A stretch of DNA of 64,000 nucleotides from Yersinia frederiksenii ATCC 33641. Its GTDB lineage: Bacteria; Pseudomonadota; Gammaproteobacteria; Enterobacterales; Enterobacteriaceae. The number at the start of each line of letters is the position of its first letter. Positions within the stretch are counted from its first letter, which is position 1. A program made the translations under genes and the position numbers. Under the pieces are notes generated by a model, which worked only from the letters and a program-made list of their open reading frames with translations, made no database searches and was not told the origin of the DNA. Shown piece after piece: positions 53,577-62,771 of the stretch. The stretch covers positions 1,649,459-1,713,458 of the forward strand of contig NZ_KN150731.1 in the NCBI RefSeq assembly GCF_000754805.1, given 5' to 3'.

Positions 53577-53675
53577 CTCAGAACAGAAACGGGAAAGAAT
53601 CGACAGAATGATGGCAACCAGAAATAAACTGGTACGGCAGGCGGTGGAGCGTGTGAATCCGTATTTTAATAAGTG
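53577..53675 (+). pseudogene. C-terminal fragment of a second polyvalent protein gene
   Basis: Reads SEQKRERIDRMMATRNKLVR then QAVERVNPYFNK and stops at 53675, nearly the same as the end of the gene at 52675. It shows that a second, related phage end was joined here. Confidence 0.65.
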
Positions 53676-53762
53676 AATTAAAAGGGAGTTTGGAAGAACT
53701 CCCTGATTTTTAACTTTTGGGTAACGTGATTTTGTCATGGTTATAGATGGTTTGAATTGCCA
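53583..53762 (+). repeat. Direct repeat, right copy
   Basis: Right copy of the repeat at 52582-52762, about 1 kb apart, with its own version of the AGGGAGTTT hairpin at 53683-53704. Confidence 0.75.
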
Positions 53763-53871
53763 ATTAGATAGCAGTTTCACGCGGGTGTAATTAGTTCAGA
53801 CAGTCTGCTTTGTGCCAATTGCGGACGTTCATAGTAATGGGTCATCTGTCTTCAGTTTAATGAGTTATGCA

Positions 53872-54087
53872 TTACGGAATGTTTTCCGCCACTCCCTGGG
53901 GCTGACACCGAATGAGCCCCTGCCGCGCAATGTTTTCCCACACGGGACGCATTTGCGTTTCACGGGCAATCAACCTTTCCAGTAGTGGCCAGTGCGGCTG
54001 GCGTAGCTCGGAATTATGTAGATCGTCGCGATACGCCGTCAATGTATCCAGTACGTCAGTGACGGTTTGGGTGTGATGGTAGTTCAT
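53872..54087 (-). CDS. Small hypothetical protein, 71 aa
   Basis: ATG 54087 after GAGGAAAAAAT. The product is MNYHHTQTVTDVLDTLTAYR, helical, with PHWPLLERLIARETQMRPVW. No family recognised. It is divergent from apeA. Confidence 0.5.
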   Translation of the reverse strand: MNYHHTQTVTDVLDTLTAYRDDLHNSELRQPHWPLLERLIARETQMRPVWENIARQGLIRCQPQGVAENIP

Positions 54088-54143
54088 ATTTTTTCCTCTG
54101 AATTGGGCAATGGCGGGCATTATCACTCGGAGTACATAAAAAG

Positions 54144-54187
54144 CAGGTAACGCAGAGAAAGAAATAAATCCCTGTCGGCGTTACCTG
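54144..54187. promoter_or_regulatory. Inverted repeat between the 71-aa gene and apeA
   Basis: CAGGTAACGC (54144-54153) and GCGTTACCTG (54178-54187) are perfect 10-bp arms 24 bases apart. It may be an operator or a hairpin. There is no T-tract. Confidence 0.4.
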
Positions 54188-54341
54188 ATCTGGCCCTGTT
54201 GTTTTTCTCGAAGAGTAACGATGATGAAATAAAGTCTAAGATGCCGATCCCGAAGTGCCTGAGTTATAACCGCGTATTGATAGCTGCTAAATGTTAAAGC
54301 AACAGATGAGTTTTTACCGTACCGGCTTAGGAGAAGATAAA

Positions 54342-55790
54342 ATGATTATTGATGAAATAGGATTCTTCGAGTGGGAAGGAGAAGAGAGCGAAAAGCCTGC
54401 GCCTGGCCATCTGACAATTGAGGATAACGGGAAAATTCAGCTTGAAATGCTGGCAAAGCTCCCAGGAGACGCTGTGTTTCCTGATATTTTTAGCTGGACC
54501 CCCGTAGAGAATAAAACCATTCGGGGTGTGCTCAAGCAAACGGGCAGAACCGTGCTGCTTACCGAGCTGAAAGCTCGAGCTGGCTATCTCGGGCAGGAAA
54601 TATTCTATAATCTTATCGCTGTACGTTGTTTTGTTGCGGATGACCCCATAGCACTTGACAAGTTAGTGGGGCTCAGTCTTCCCTTACATGACCTTGAAGA
54701 GTGGTACCTGGCGGGTAACATAAATATGTCAGAGCAGTCTGAGGATATATGGTCTCTCACCGTTGGAAAAAAACAGGACATATCGTGGTCCCTGACCCAG
54801 GGCGCTCTGAGCCTCAAAAATCACATCACCGGGTCTTATCCTCACAACAGAAGTCAGAATGTTAATGTGACTCTCGGCGCCAGCTTCGAGTATGTGCATC
54901 ATGAGGTGACAACCTTAGAGGTGCTTCTAAACTGGTTAAAGGGTTTTCAGGAGTTTATTTCCCTGATGATCAACGCGACCTATGCCTTTAAGTGGCCAGA
55001 GTTTTTATGGGCTGAAGGCAGCGAGACCCTGCATGCCAAGTGCTATTTTTCCTGGTCGTCCTTGTCGGAGGATGACGTAACAACCGGTAAATACGCGCTC
55101 TCCTTTGAGCAGATCAACGCTCGGTTTGGGATCCTTCTGGATACGTGGTTGTTAAAAAGGGCCGTGCTGGGGCCAGGTATTCATCTTTATCTTGGTACCG
55201 TGAGAAACCGGCACCTTTATCTCGAGCATCAGTTTGTCAACATGGTCTGGGGACTTGAGGCGCTAAGCCGCAGAAGCGAGTTATCATCGGCGAAAGAAGT
55301 GCCAGATAAACAGACCGCGAAAGGCCTGCGAATCCTGGCAGAAATCGAAGATAAAGTTACATTCAATTCTAAAGATAAGCGCTGGTTATGCAGCCGGCTT
55401 ACCCGCGCCACAGAGCTCCCGCTTGAGGAACGCCTGTATGATGTCCTTTTACCGGTGGCCTTCGATATTGACCCTGACCGACTCCGGAAATTTTGCATAA
55501 AATGTGCTGGTCTGCGCAATGACCTGTCCCATTATGGCGGCGAACGCAGCCCGGGAGACTATGACGCTTTTATTCAAGACATTCATCCCAGGATGAAGGC
55601 CTTGAGACAGCTGTATAGACTGATTATTTTTAACATCATCGGCGTCGAGCATTCCCTGTTAAGGTGGAGCATGTATGACAGCCGGCAATCCTTGGAGTTT
55701 CTGCATTGGCTAACCGTAACCGGTCTCATAAGCCAAGAAGTGTTTAAAACGCTCACGGGGCCAAAATCATCTCCATCCGCCGAGGAGTGA
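54342..55790 (+). CDS. apeA: ApeA-like HEPN anti-phage protein
   Basis: A 482-residue protein; ATG 54342 follows TTAGGAGAAGATAAA and is preferred to 54291. The N-terminal part has the ApeA-NTD pattern: GFFEWEGE, PGHLTIEDNGKIQLEMLAKL and TIRGVLKQTGRTVLLTELKA. The C-terminal HEPN domain carries RNDLSH (392-397), the R-x4-H ribonuclease motif. ApeA is a single-gene defence protein thought to cleave RNA on infection. It stands alone between prophage remnants and a metabolic cassette. Confidence 0.8.
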   Translation: MIIDEIGFFEWEGEESEKPAPGHLTIEDNGKIQLEMLAKLPGDAVFPDIFSWTPVENKTIRGVLKQTGRTVLLTELKARAGYLGQEIFYNLIAVRCFVADDPIALDKLVGLSLPLHDLEEWYLAGNINMSEQSEDIWSLTVGKKQDISWSLTQGALSLKNHITGSYPHNRSQNVNVTLGASFEYVHHEVTTLEVLLNWLKGFQEFISLMINATYAFKWPEFLWAEGSETLHAKCYFSWSSLSEDDVTTGKYALSFEQINARFGILLDTWLLKRAVLGPGIHLYLGTVRNRHLYLEHQFVNMVWGLEALSRRSELSSAKEVPDKQTAKGLRILAEIEDKVTFNSKDKRWLCSRLTRATELPLEERLYDVLLPVAFDIDPDRLRKFCIKCAGLRNDLSHYGGERSPGDYDAFIQDIHPRMKALRQLYRLIIFNIIGVEHSLLRWSMYDSRQSLEFLHWLTVTGLISQEVFKTLTGPKSSPSAEE

Positions 55791-56285
55791 TCGGCGATCC
55801 TGTACAGACTCACTTTTGTTCTTGGGTCGTGCGATCGCGCGGCCCCGTCTTCTTCTCCTTTTCTGGTGTCTCACCCGTTCAATGTTGCGCTTTTAGGCAT
55901 ACCGGTATTCCCCACAACCATCGGAGTTTAAAAAACCAGCCTTTTCAGAACATGCTTTTGCAATACCCAGTCAGGTACTGAGTTCGACGCCGTGATTGAA
56001 TCTGACTTGACGCCCCTAGTGAATTTTACTGGGCGACCGATCGCAACATACCTAAGCATCATCACCAAATGACCAAGATATCTAACATTTGAACGGCAGC
56101 TGCGTGCCAGGAGCGGACATTTCTACCAAAGCCAGCCAACTTCAGGACACTGTTGCCCAATCAACTAAAAACGCCTGATAGTCCTAAAAAATGAGGATCG
56201 ATTTGATGAAGAAGACGCAAAATGCAAGGTTGCCATATTACTTTCATAGAGTATGATTGACTAATCACTCAATTAAGGATGTCGT
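55791..56285. other. Long intergenic stretch
   Basis: No gene found in about 495 bases. A reversed fragment of the dispersed repeat (AGGAGCGGACATTT) occurs near 56107. The TetR gene start region is at the end, with TTGACTAATCACTCAA near 56256. Confidence 0.5.
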
Positions 56286-56849
56286 ATGGCTCGTCCATTA
56301 GATCAGGAAAAACGGACTGCTATTCTTAATGCTGCCCTCCGGATTATTGCGATTCAGGGGTTGGGAGCTTCAACTTCCCTGATGGCGAAAGAAGCCGGCG
56401 TTTCGACCGGTTCTCTTTTCACATATTTCCCTGACAAGCTGACGCTGTTGAATCAGCTTTATCTGCACATCAAAAGGGAAGTGGCCGGTGCACTGCTGGA
56501 AGGATTTCCTGTTCAGGGGAGCTTCAGGGAAAAGGCTTTTCACGTCTGGCAATCTTACATCCGCTGGGCGTGTGCCAATCCTGAGAAGCGTTCCACCCTT
56601 CAACAACTGAATGTATCTCACAGTCTTTCGGAAATCACGCGTCAGCAGTCATCAGCCATGTTTGACGCCGTAAATCAAATGCTGACTGAGATTGGAAGAT
56701 CGGGTGCCAGTCAGAATGTGGCGTTTATTACGGCTGTTATGACATCACTGGCTGAGACAACAGTAGAGTTTTCTGTGAGCGAGCCCGATAAAACAGATGC
56801 ATATATTTCTGATGGTTTTGAGATGTTCTGGCGGGGTCTGGGCTTATAG
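56286..56849 (+). CDS. TetR family repressor
   Basis: A 187-residue protein with an N-terminal TetR helix-turn-helix: TAILNAALRIIAIQGLGAST, then EAGVSTGSLFTYFPDKLTLL. The ligand-binding part is unassigned. It precedes an aldehyde dehydrogenase and an oxidoreductase in the same direction, and a perfect palindrome lies between it and the dehydrogenase, suggesting that it controls this cassette in response to a small molecule, perhaps an aldehyde. Confidence 0.8.
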   Translation: MARPLDQEKRTAILNAALRIIAIQGLGASTSLMAKEAGVSTGSLFTYFPDKLTLLNQLYLHIKREVAGALLEGFPVQGSFREKAFHVWQSYIRWACANPEKRSTLQQLNVSHSLSEITRQQSSAMFDAVNQMLTEIGRSGASQNVAFITAVMTSLAETTVEFSVSEPDKTDAYISDGFEMFWRGLGL

Positions 56850-56874
56850 CCCACACTTTATTAATCATTAAATG

Positions 56875-56888
56875 ACTGACGGGTCAGT
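56875..56888. promoter_or_regulatory. Palindromic operator, TetR-type
   Basis: ACTGACGGGTCAGT is built of perfect arms ACTGAC and GTCAGT around GG. It lies 66 bases before the dehydrogenase start. Related TGAC/GTCA-like half-sites occur ahead of tetR. Confidence 0.5.
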
Positions 56889-56954
56889 TTAAATCACGGC
56901 ATCGCATAATTTTGTGGCCGGAAACACAACCAACTATTCCCGCGAGGAAAATGC

Positions 56955-58367
56955 ATGAAACATATTACGCAACACTATATTGGCGGTAAATTTGTTGATT
57001 CAGTCGGGCAGGAGAAGTTTGAGCTTGTGAATCCTGCAACGAATATGCTTATCGGAACCGTGCTGCTGGGTAACGAAGAAGACACCCGACATGCGATTGC
57101 GGCTGCGAAGGCGGCATTCAAAACTTACTCCCTGACTACGCCCGCCGATCGTGCAGTATACCTTCAACGCTTCCATGATGCCGTAGCGGCGCGGACGAAT
57201 GAACACGTACAGGCTCTGGTTGAGGAATACGGCGGCCCACAGCAAATGGCGCAGTTCCTTGTTAAAGCATCCTGTGACGCTATTCTGAGCGTTAAAGAAA
57301 GCCTGAAAGACGTACCCTTTAAAAAAATGGTGGGTCAGGCTGAAGTATCACTGCATCCTGTCGGCGTGGCGGGACACATCACACCGTGGAATGCCAATAT
57401 CATGTACTTCTGCAATAAAACCGCCGCCGCGCTTGCCGCAGGCTGCACCGTGGTGACCAAACCCAGCGAGATGAGCGCCCTGCAGACCCAGATACTGATG
57501 GAATGCGTAGACGCCGCTGGCCTGCCGGCTGGCCTTATCAATATCGTTAATGGTCGCGGCGACGTGGTGGGCGTTGAGCTGACCACCAACCCGGACGTGG
57601 CTAAAATTTCCTTTACCGGTTCAACTGCCGTGGGTAAAAGTATTGCCGCCCGCGGCGCCGATACCCTGAAAAGAGTCACTCTTGAACTGGGGGGCAAGTC
57701 AGCGCATATCGTTCTGGAGGATGCAGACCTGAACAAGGCGCTGCCATTTATCCTTCAGTCAGGTTTCATGAACAGTGGCCAGGCGTGCATTGCAGGCACC
57801 CGAATTTTGGTACCGGAAAGCCGCTACGATGAAATTACAACCGCGCTGAAACAGGCCGTTGAGCAACTGAAAGTCGGGCTACCTCAGGAATCAGACACGG
57901 CCGTTGGCCCAATGGTCTCCCGGACGCAATACAAGCGTGTACAGGGGTATATTAATGCAGGAATTGAGGAAGGTGCTGAAATACTGACTGGCGGACCGGG
58001 ATATCCTGCAGGACTGACAGAAGGTAACTTCGTGAAGCCTACGGTATTTGTCAACGTGACCAACGACATGACTATCGCGCGCGAAGAAATTTTTGGGCCG
58101 GTGCTGTGCGTTATTTCCTACAGAAATGAGCAGGAAGCTATTGATATCGCCAACGATTCACCTTATGGTCTGGCCGGTTACGTCAGTGGCGAAGATGTCG
58201 CGCGCGCGAAAAAGGTTGCCGAACAGATGCAGACCGGTGCGGTTTCGATCAATGCATTTGGTCATACGCCATTCGCTCCGTTTGGCGGCATGAAGCAGTC
58301 AGGCATCGGAAGGGAGAACGGCGCTTACGGCATCCAGAGTTATCTGGAATACAAGACGATAGCCTGA
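56955..58367 (+). CDS. Aldehyde dehydrogenase family protein
   Basis: A 470-residue NAD(P)-dependent enzyme oxidising an aldehyde to an acid. YIGGKFVDSVGQEKFELVNP starts the fold. GHITPWNANIMYFCNKTAAA and TKPSEMSALQTQI bind cofactor. The catalytic Glu is in VTLELGGKSAHIV, the nucleophile Cys in NSGQACIAGTRIL, and EEIFGPVLCV is conserved. Full length for the family. The substrate cannot be told from sequence. GCGAGGAAAATGC gives the ribosome site. Confidence 0.85.
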   Translation: MKHITQHYIGGKFVDSVGQEKFELVNPATNMLIGTVLLGNEEDTRHAIAAAKAAFKTYSLTTPADRAVYLQRFHDAVAARTNEHVQALVEEYGGPQQMAQFLVKASCDAILSVKESLKDVPFKKMVGQAEVSLHPVGVAGHITPWNANIMYFCNKTAAALAAGCTVVTKPSEMSALQTQILMECVDAAGLPAGLINIVNGRGDVVGVELTTNPDVAKISFTGSTAVGKSIAARGADTLKRVTLELGGKSAHIVLEDADLNKALPFILQSGFMNSGQACIAGTRILVPESRYDEITTALKQAVEQLKVGLPQESDTAVGPMVSRTQYKRVQGYINAGIEEGAEILTGGPGYPAGLTEGNFVKPTVFVNVTNDMTIAREEIFGPVLCVISYRNEQEAIDIANDSPYGLAGYVSGEDVARAKKVAEQMQTGAVSINAFGHTPFAPFGGMKQSGIGRENGAYGIQSYLEYKTIA

Positions 58368-58410
58368 AACAGTACCCGGGGACTGTTTCTGTAAAGAACG
58401 TAGCGCCTCG

Positions 58411-58446
58411 TTGCCCCGCAGGCCATTCAAGGGCCTGTGGGGGCAA
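58411..58446 (+). terminator. Strong hairpin between dehydrogenase and oxidoreductase genes
   Basis: TTGCCCC-CAGGCC pairs with GGCCTG-GGGGCAA, each arm with one unpaired or mismatched base, around an ATTCAA-type loop. There is no T-tract, so it may be an mRNA-stabilising or processing hairpin instead. Confidence 0.45.
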
Positions 58447-58477
58447 TCATCCAAAGAAAGACAGTCGGGATTTGATT

Positions 58478-59146
58478 ATGAGAGTTTTAATCTATGGCGC
58501 TTCCGGTATGGTCGGCCAGGGCGTATTGCGCGAGTGCATGAAAGCAAAAGATGTTGAAACTGTAACCGTTATTGTTCGTTCTCCGCTGCCTGACCAGCAT
58601 CCAGGGCTTGAGCAGGTGGTTACTGATGACCTCATTTCACCACTGGCTGACGTGAGTGCAGCCGGAAACTGGGATGCCTGTTTTTTTTGCTTGGGTGTCA
58701 GCGCTTCCGGTCTGTCAGAGGAAGACTACAGTCGCCTTACCTTTAAACTGACGCTTGATATTGCCTCGCATCTGGTGCGGTTAAACCCGGCAATGACCTT
58801 CATCTATGTCTCGGGTGCAGGGACGGACAGCTCTGAAGCAGGGAGAAGCATGTGGGCAAGAGTTAAGGGGAAAATTGAAAATACCCTGCTCGGGCTGGGC
58901 TTTGCCTCGGCACTGATGTTTCGCCCTGCAATAATACAGCCCCTTGACGGTATCCGCTCCAAAACTGCAGCCTACAGGATTTTTTATACCGTCTTGTCGC
59001 CATTCTTATCAATACTGAAGCGCCTCTTCCCCGACAGCGTTCTTACCACTGAAGAGATGGGTAAAGCCATGCTGAATGCTGTTCGCTATGGTTGCAGTAA
59101 GCATGTCCTCGAGAAAGAGGATATCAGCCTGCTTGCCAGAAAATAA
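58478..59146 (+). CDS. NAD(P)-binding Rossmann oxidoreductase (atypical SDR)
   Basis: A 222-residue protein from ATG 58478. The Rossmann signature VLIYGASGMVGQGVLRECM is at the N-terminus. CFFCLGVSASG, FIYVSGAGTDSS and FRPAIIQPLDGIRSKT follow atypical short-chain dehydrogenases of the NAD-dependent epimerase type. Third gene of the TetR cassette; role unknown. Confidence 0.7.
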   Translation: MRVLIYGASGMVGQGVLRECMKAKDVETVTVIVRSPLPDQHPGLEQVVTDDLISPLADVSAAGNWDACFFCLGVSASGLSEEDYSRLTFKLTLDIASHLVRLNPAMTFIYVSGAGTDSSEAGRSMWARVKGKIENTLLGLGFASALMFRPAIIQPLDGIRSKTAAYRIFYTVLSPFLSILKRLFPDSVLTTEEMGKAMLNAVRYGCSKHVLEKEDISLLARK

Positions 59147-59241
59147 CATTAACCCTGCTGCAAAATAACTCTCAGCATAAAAGCCGCTCATACCTGTATG
59201 AAGCTGGGTCAATGTAAAGAAATACTAACTCAATTATGGAT

Positions 59242-59271
59242 GTCCGCTCTTCGCTCTTAGCCGACTGTCAG
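59242..59271 (+). repeat. Dispersed intergenic repeat, copy 4
   Basis: GTCCGCTCTTCGCTCTTAGC followed by CGACTGTCAG. Confidence 0.6.
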
Positions 59272-59308
59272 ATCAAGTAGCAATTAACCTACATTACAAT
59301 ATTAATAA

Positions 59309-59521
59309 TTATTTGAGGGCATCTTTAACGATGACGAACAGAACCAATAACAGAATAAATCCGATGATCCCTAAGATGATGCTGACGTTACTATCCATGT
59401 GCATATTGCTTTTACCTGCCAGCAGGTAAGCTGAGATAACAAAAGGAATGCAGAGAGCGGGGTGGATGGTGATCATTACTGCGGCCAGTATTAGGCAGAC
59501 TATAAATAGTGTTGATGTCAT
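59309..59521 (-). CDS. Small membrane protein, 70 aa
   Basis: The leftward frame encodes two membrane helices (LFIVCLILAAVMITIHPALC and VSIILGIIGFILLLVLFVIV) and a short charged end. A 3' fragment of a sister copy is at 53446-53570. It lies 165 bases from the attachment core at 59687. Function unknown. Confidence 0.6.
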   Translation of the reverse strand: MTSTLFIVCLILAAVMITIHPALCIPFVISAYLLAGKSNMHMDSNVSIILGIIGFILLLVLFVIVKDALK

Positions 59522-59686
59522 GTTTCCCTCATTTTAGCGCCCGAACTTTTCCCGAGAATTTTCTAAATAGCTGATAAGTATATGATCATGTTGATCTTTT
59601 AAAGACGGTATTAAACGTAGGCTAAAGGTCATAACTCTGATTATCTTATTGTTTTATATAGATAAAATTAAGAATTCTCACCTTTA
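59522..59686. other. A+T-rich flank of the attachment core
   Basis: No gene. It leads directly into the attachment core and has no similarity to the flank of copy 1. Confidence 0.4.
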
Positions 59687-59711
59687 GGAATCGTATTCGG
59701 TCTTTTTTTAA
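59687..59711 (+). repeat. Putative attachment core, copy 2
   Basis: Identical over 25 bases to 46261-46285. A shorter echo, ATATTCGGTCTTTTA, follows at about 59766, which may be an integrase arm or core half-site. Confidence 0.65.
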
Positions 59712-59777
59712 CCTATTGATTTTAAAGGGGAATTTTGAGGTTTATCGAAATTTTATCGAAATCTGATATTCGGTCTT

Positions 59778-59886
59778 TTATAGCATCACGTATTCTTTCC
59801 CTCTCGTATCAAGGTACTTATTCGTCATTTTCTCCGATTTATGCCCCAGCAGTTTCATCGCAAATTCCTTACCTTTTTCCTTTTTA
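59778..59886 (-). pseudogene. Tyrosine integrase, C-terminal fragment 2
   Basis: Read leftward: GKEFAMKLLGHKSEKMTNKY then LDTRGKEYVML and stop. It keeps the late His and the nucleophilic Tyr only. It is related to, but distinct from, fragment 1 and has the same orientation to its attachment core. From 59887 to 60111 I see no gene I can support. Confidence 0.75.
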
Positions 59887-60111
59887 TTGTCAATTATGGT
59901 CTAAAAGTGAGGAACACCGTAGTGAGATAATCGCCACCCGTGGTGCTTATCAATCATGGTCGATCTTGGTTAACTGGCCGTTGATTGAAGCGGTTAATAA
60001 TGGTTATCTAGCTCCCATTTGACCACAATAATCACTGTAAAAACATAAAGATTGCTGTAGAATCTTGAGCAACTAAATCTATTAAAATAATATGATCAAA
60101 CGGAATTAGTC

Positions 60112-61179
60112 ATGACAAAACCGAGAATTGAGTATTTGGATTCGTTGAGAGGTATTGCTGCATTAATGGTAGTAATCTCACATTTTTTGGAACGTACACC
60201 ATTACGCGATACTTGGTTTTTATCTCATTTCAATTTGGGGCAGTTCGGCGTTGTTATATTTTTTATTCTTAGTGGAATGGTAATCCCTTATAGTTTAGGA
60301 GATAGTAAACAGGCGATTAAGAAATTCATAACATCCAGATTCTTTCGCCTTTACCCCGCATATTGGTTGTCAGTTTTATTCGCAGTGCTATCAGCTATAT
60401 TGTTCACTGATACTCTTCCGGAGATAAAAACAATTGCATTTAATTTAACTATGATTCAGTCGCTATTTAATGTGCCAGACTTATTTGGTGTATATTGGAC
60501 ATTGATTATAGAGCTAATATTTTATGCTTTATGTGTTTTATTATTTGTAAGTAAGTTACTACATAATATTTTCTGTAGCTTGATAATTTCAGTTGCGATG
60601 TTACTGGTTGCTTCAATCGCAGCCTATACGCGTTGGCAACTTGAGATGAAAATCCCAGTAGCCGTTCCGTTAGCTATGTCATTAATGTTTTTTGGCGTAT
60701 TGTGGCGCGAAGCTACAATAAATGACAATAAACGAGCGTTGAATTATAGTGTTGTTTGGATATGTTCTTTCATCGTGATGCTACCGGTTATCTGTTTTCT
60801 TGCATACTCAAAGAATTTTGGTTTTAGTGAGAACCCGATTGCTTACTGGGCAACTTACACCAGTGCTTTGCTATTTTTCTTGTTATTCACATCAATAATA
60901 AAAATTATTTCCCGTTATCTTGTTTTCATGGGAACAATTAGTTATTCGCTTTATCTATTACACCAGTTTTTCCTTGAACTCATAAGCAGTAATACCAGTA
61001 TTGGTAGCGGTTTTAACTTGGTTTATTTTTGTTTTTATATAACCATAGTGATTGTTGCATCAACGATTTCTTATTTTACAATTGAAAAACCGAGTGTTAA
61101 GTTTTGCCGGAATATATTAAATGGTCAGAAAATAAGATATGCACTTACTTCTACTCCTCACAACAAAAGCCGAGTTTAA
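60112..61179 (+). CDS. Acyltransferase 3 family membrane protein
   Basis: A 355-residue protein with about ten membrane helices. The family signature is IEYLDSLRGIAALMVVISHF (His at about 24), with SRFFRLYPAYWLSVLF and YWTLIIELIFYALCVLL (catalytic-region Trp/Glu). It transfers acetyl or similar groups to cell-surface sugars. Phage-borne members such as Oac change the O-antigen and block superinfection, a likely role here. The DNA is very A+T-rich, indicating transfer. Confidence 0.8.
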   Translation: MTKPRIEYLDSLRGIAALMVVISHFLERTPLRDTWFLSHFNLGQFGVVIFFILSGMVIPYSLGDSKQAIKKFITSRFFRLYPAYWLSVLFAVLSAILFTDTLPEIKTIAFNLTMIQSLFNVPDLFGVYWTLIIELIFYALCVLLFVSKLLHNIFCSLIISVAMLLVASIAAYTRWQLEMKIPVAVPLAMSLMFFGVLWREATINDNKRALNYSVVWICSFIVMLPVICFLAYSKNFGFSENPIAYWATYTSALLFFLLFTSIIKIISRYLVFMGTISYSLYLLHQFFLELISSNTSIGSGFNLVYFCFYITIVIVASTISYFTIEKPSVKFCRNILNGQKIRYALTSTPHNKSRV

Positions 61180-61404
61180 TTACCCGGCTCATTATTAAAG
61201 CTATGCGTAAGGGTGTTGATTTGAGTGAAGTTTAATCAGATATTGCATGTGTACAGAAGAATCAGTCATTCTTTATAATGAAGTGTGTAGTTTATTTTTA
61301 TGGGAGGCTCAATGTTTAAATCAATCATCTGTATTTACTCATACTTAATCAGACACCTTTATTATCTGGGCATATTCAGGTTTGGCAGTCGGCTTAGTGC
61401 CAAA
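61180..61404. other. Intergenic stretch before the second IS110 copy
   Basis: No gene is supported. The text GTTTAATTACCCGGCTCATT follows the acyltransferase stop; no clear terminator. Confidence 0.4.
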
Positions 61405-62275
61405 TATAGTCATTCGAACCCTGAGAGTTACACTCTTAAGTGATTCAGGGTATGCGCTTACTGGTTACGAATATTGTGCCAGAATCATGTAACTTGATGA
61501 TTGCCGCTTTGCTTTCGAGCCAGTAAGTGCTCCACGTTCGCTAACGAATACTCAGGGCATACATAAGAACTGCTGACTATATTTCTTTCGAAGAGCGTGG
61601 AATGCATACCAATCCCCGATAAACAGGAGTTGGTTATGGCTACTACAGATCAGTTTGCTGCCCATATTGGTTTGAATTGGGCTGATAAAAAACACGATGT
61701 CTGCGTTCAGTTTAAAAACGGTGAACGTATATTCTATGTGGTTGAACATACTCCGGAAGCGCTTGATATCTGGCTCAGCGAGTTTCACCAGAAGGTGAAA
61801 GGCAGGATCGCGATCGCCCTTGAGCTGAAGAAAGGCCCGGTAGTGTATGCTCTCCAAAAGTACCCATTTGTCACTGTTTTTCCAGTACACGCGTTGTCAC
61901 TGGCCCGCTATCGGCAGACCTTTTGGCCAAGTGGTGCGAAGGATGATCCGCAGGATGCTGAGTTAGCGTTAGAGCTGATGCTACGCTATCCCGAAAAGAT
62001 CAAATCCATTGAACCCGACAATGCAGATATTCGATTACTTCAACAGCTAGTTGAACAGCGTCGACTGCTGGCCGAAGACAAACGCCGTTTTGTGAATCGT
62101 CTCATCAACACGCTTAAGCAGTATTATTCTCAGCCCCTAGAATGGTTCTCACATCGGGACAGCTCACTATTTTGTGAGCTGATAATCCGCTGGCCCAGCC
62201 TGCAACAGCTGAAACGGGCAAGGGGCGAGACTGTGCGCCGTTTTATGAATGCCAAAGGTGGTCGGGCAGTGGCGA
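61405..62275 (+). mobile_element. IS110-family element, 3'-truncated copy 2
   Basis: Begins at the same base of the element as copy 1 and stays collinear with it to about 62260, where copy 1 continues but this copy changes into AGCGGACATTCCTGACC, a sequence related to the dispersed repeat. The conserved 231-base left end is present. Confidence 0.7.
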
Positions 62276-62298
62276 AGCGGACATTCCTGACCAAGTAG
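61636..62298 (+). pseudogene. IS110-family transposase remnant, copy 2
   Basis: 220 residues from ATG 61636 after ACAGGAG. Almost identical to copy 1 but the first catalytic Asp is Asn (IGLNWADKKHD against VGLDWADKKHD), and the protein ends after NAKGGRAVAKRTFLTK. Without the acidic residue and the serine domain it cannot be active. Confidence 0.75.
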
Positions 62299-62336
62299 TG
62301 TGCTAATCTTCCGGTAGCAGATCCTGGGAGGTTCGA

Positions 62337-62651
62337 ATGCTTTATAGCTGCATGAATAATACAAAATGGAATGAAATCCGCCTAGCAATGATTGGCATGG
62401 AATCTCCTCCTTTATGGAAAATCACGTCTCTCAATGGCTATGAATTCGTAGTTGATGGCGAGTGGTTTTACCATTTTAGAGAGGGCGGCTATTTGGATAT
62501 CCAGTATCTTGATGTTTTGACTAATTCAGTTGTGCAGCATGCCACGGTTGGTACTATTCTTCGGGCTATTCATCTCCCTGGAATGGAGACTTCAACCGGT
62601 TATAGAATTTTGGGGTACGCAGATTCAGTCAGCAACGTGGATTATCTTTAG
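62337..62651 (+). CDS. DUF6678-like protein, 104 aa
   Basis: ATG 62337 follows GGGAGGTTCGA. KWNEIRLAMIGMESPPLWKI, then GEWFYHFREGGYLDIQYLDV and IHLPGMETSTGYRILGY match the DUF6678 pattern. Such proteins occur in accessory regions, sometimes near toxin-immunity genes. Function unknown. Confidence 0.6.
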   Translation: MLYSCMNNTKWNEIRLAMIGMESPPLWKITSLNGYEFVVDGEWFYHFREGGYLDIQYLDVLTNSVVQHATVGTILRAIHLPGMETSTGYRILGYADSVSNVDYL

Positions 62652-62771
62652 CTGGACAAAACCGTTAAGCGGCTAACAGGATTACTTTAGTCGTTGCGTC
62701 GAATTGGCTTCCGCTCCTCGCTGACTATAGCGTGGATTAAGTGTTGCACTGAAAAATCAAAGTCAATACAG

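Noticed and set aside
53553..53780. Leftward 75-aa frame
   Set aside because: It is antisense to the duplicated end of the polyvalent protein gene, whose frame is clearly conserved.
59735..60022. Rightward 95-aa reading frame
   Set aside because: Its first half is antisense to the integrase fragment 59778-59886, and it has no good start or recognised motif.
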